Source: Adiantum capillus-veneris (taxonomy: Eukaryota; Streptophyta; Polypodiopsida; Polypodiales; Pteridaceae). Taken from it: a stretch of DNA of 64,000 bases. The first letter of the stretch is position 1, and every line of letters begins with the position of its first letter. The translations under genes were made by a program, and so were the position numbers. The notes below the pieces were generated by a model. That model made no database searches. It had not been told where the DNA came from and saw nothing but the letters and a program-made list of their open reading frames with translations. Shown here one piece after another: positions 63,620-64,000 of this stretch. The stretch covers positions 111,807,469-111,871,468 of the forward strand of contig CM043951.1 in the NCBI GenBank assembly GCA_014529385.2, written 5' to 3'.

Positions 63620-64000
63620 TCTAAGTGGCTCCATAACTATCATCCACTACAAGTTCAACGTGTTGTTTATCTGGCTGATGATACTACTTGTCAAGTAAAG
63701 GGTATTGGAGACTTATATCTTGGTACCTTATCTTCTTCCACTCGAATTTTGCGAGGAGTATTACATGTACCAGATCTTCAACGTAATCCTCTTTTAGTTG
63801 CTAGACTTGTTGATCTTGGTCTGTTTGTTGGATTTGATTATACCAAATGCCGAATTGAGAAAGATGGACAGACTATAGCCACTGCTCCTTGAAACGGTAA
63901 TTTGTTTGAACTCCCTCTCAATGATGCTGTAGCAAATATTGTCACTGCTCTAGGTGATCATAATTGCAAAGTATGGCATCACCGTTTTGTTCATGCTGAT
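63620..64000 (+). pseudogene. Copia-A3 protease end and integrase zinc region
   Basis: In frame after the TAG: LHNYHPLQVQRVVYLADDTTC, STRILRGVLHVPDLQRN and the start of the integrase zinc region KVWHHRFVHAD at the window end. A TGA near 63890 replaces CGA (Arg). Confidence 0.87.

Larger units (their letters stand above)
61557..64000 (+). mobile_element. Copia-A3: 5' half of a copia-A element, continuing past the window
   Basis: The 5' LTR (61557-61699, 143 bp, starting TGTTGGAGC) is followed directly by the primer site TGGTATCAGATCGG. The leader, gag, zinc knuckles, protease and the start of integrase follow on the + strand. It is the same family as copia-A1 and A2. The gag codon that is TAG in A1 and A2 is CAG here, but five later stops are present. 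The target duplication cannot be checked. Confidence 0.95.

Overview
The window is a repeat-dense stretch of a plant nuclear genome, probably a flowering plant with a large genome. It carries plant-type CACTA (En/Spm) transposons with spliced genes, Ty1/copia and Ty3/gypsy LTR retrotransposons primed from plant-type tRNA sites, and 5-bp target site duplications. I see no intact host gene, rRNA, tRNA or CRISPR array. The species cannot be named from this sequence.

Layout. 1-10805: CACTA-A on the + strand, entering from outside the window and split by copia-A1 (258-5599, minus strand, 143-bp LTRs). 10809-12966: fragment of an old Tat-like gypsy (gypsy-1a, minus). 12967-34203: a related gypsy (gypsy-1b, minus), opened by copia-B (13603-19129, minus) and by gypsy-2 (24627-33856, plus, 1.5-kb LTRs). 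34204-43404: a different gypsy (gypsy-3, plus) with a long leader containing a ~290-bp tandem array, an extra ORF before gag, and two inverted solo LTRs (LTR-D) forming a 1.1-kb foldback near its 3' end. 44805-50275: copia-A2, a sister of copia-A1. 50281-53437: a decayed gypsy relative (gypsy-4, minus). 53438-60590: CACTA-B, a second copy of the CACTA family in the opposite orientation and complete with both ends. It carries a solo copia-B LTR and a fragment resembling a host HIPP/HMA gene. 61557-64000: 5' half of copia-A3 (plus).

How the genes relate. The CACTA family has two genes: a tnp2-type transposase (Transpos_assoc, Transposase_21, DUF4218, DUF4216) and a Thr/Pro-rich second protein with three exons. 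CACTA-A keeps the DUF4218/DUF4216 half of the transposase but has premature stops and a copia insertion. CACTA-B has open exons and an intact second ORF but has lost that half. Neither looks autonomous. All gag-pol genes here are broken by stops or frameshifts, many of them C-to-T type (CGA to TGA, CAG to TAG), as expected of methylated heterochromatin.

The most unusual observations are the gypsy-3 leader array built on a regularly spaced AT-rich palindrome, the HIPP-like fragment between direct repeats inside CACTA-B, the in-frame internal duplication in the CACTA-B transposase, a perfect 22-bp hairpin inside gypsy-3, and a gag nonsense codon shared by two independently inserted copia-A copies.
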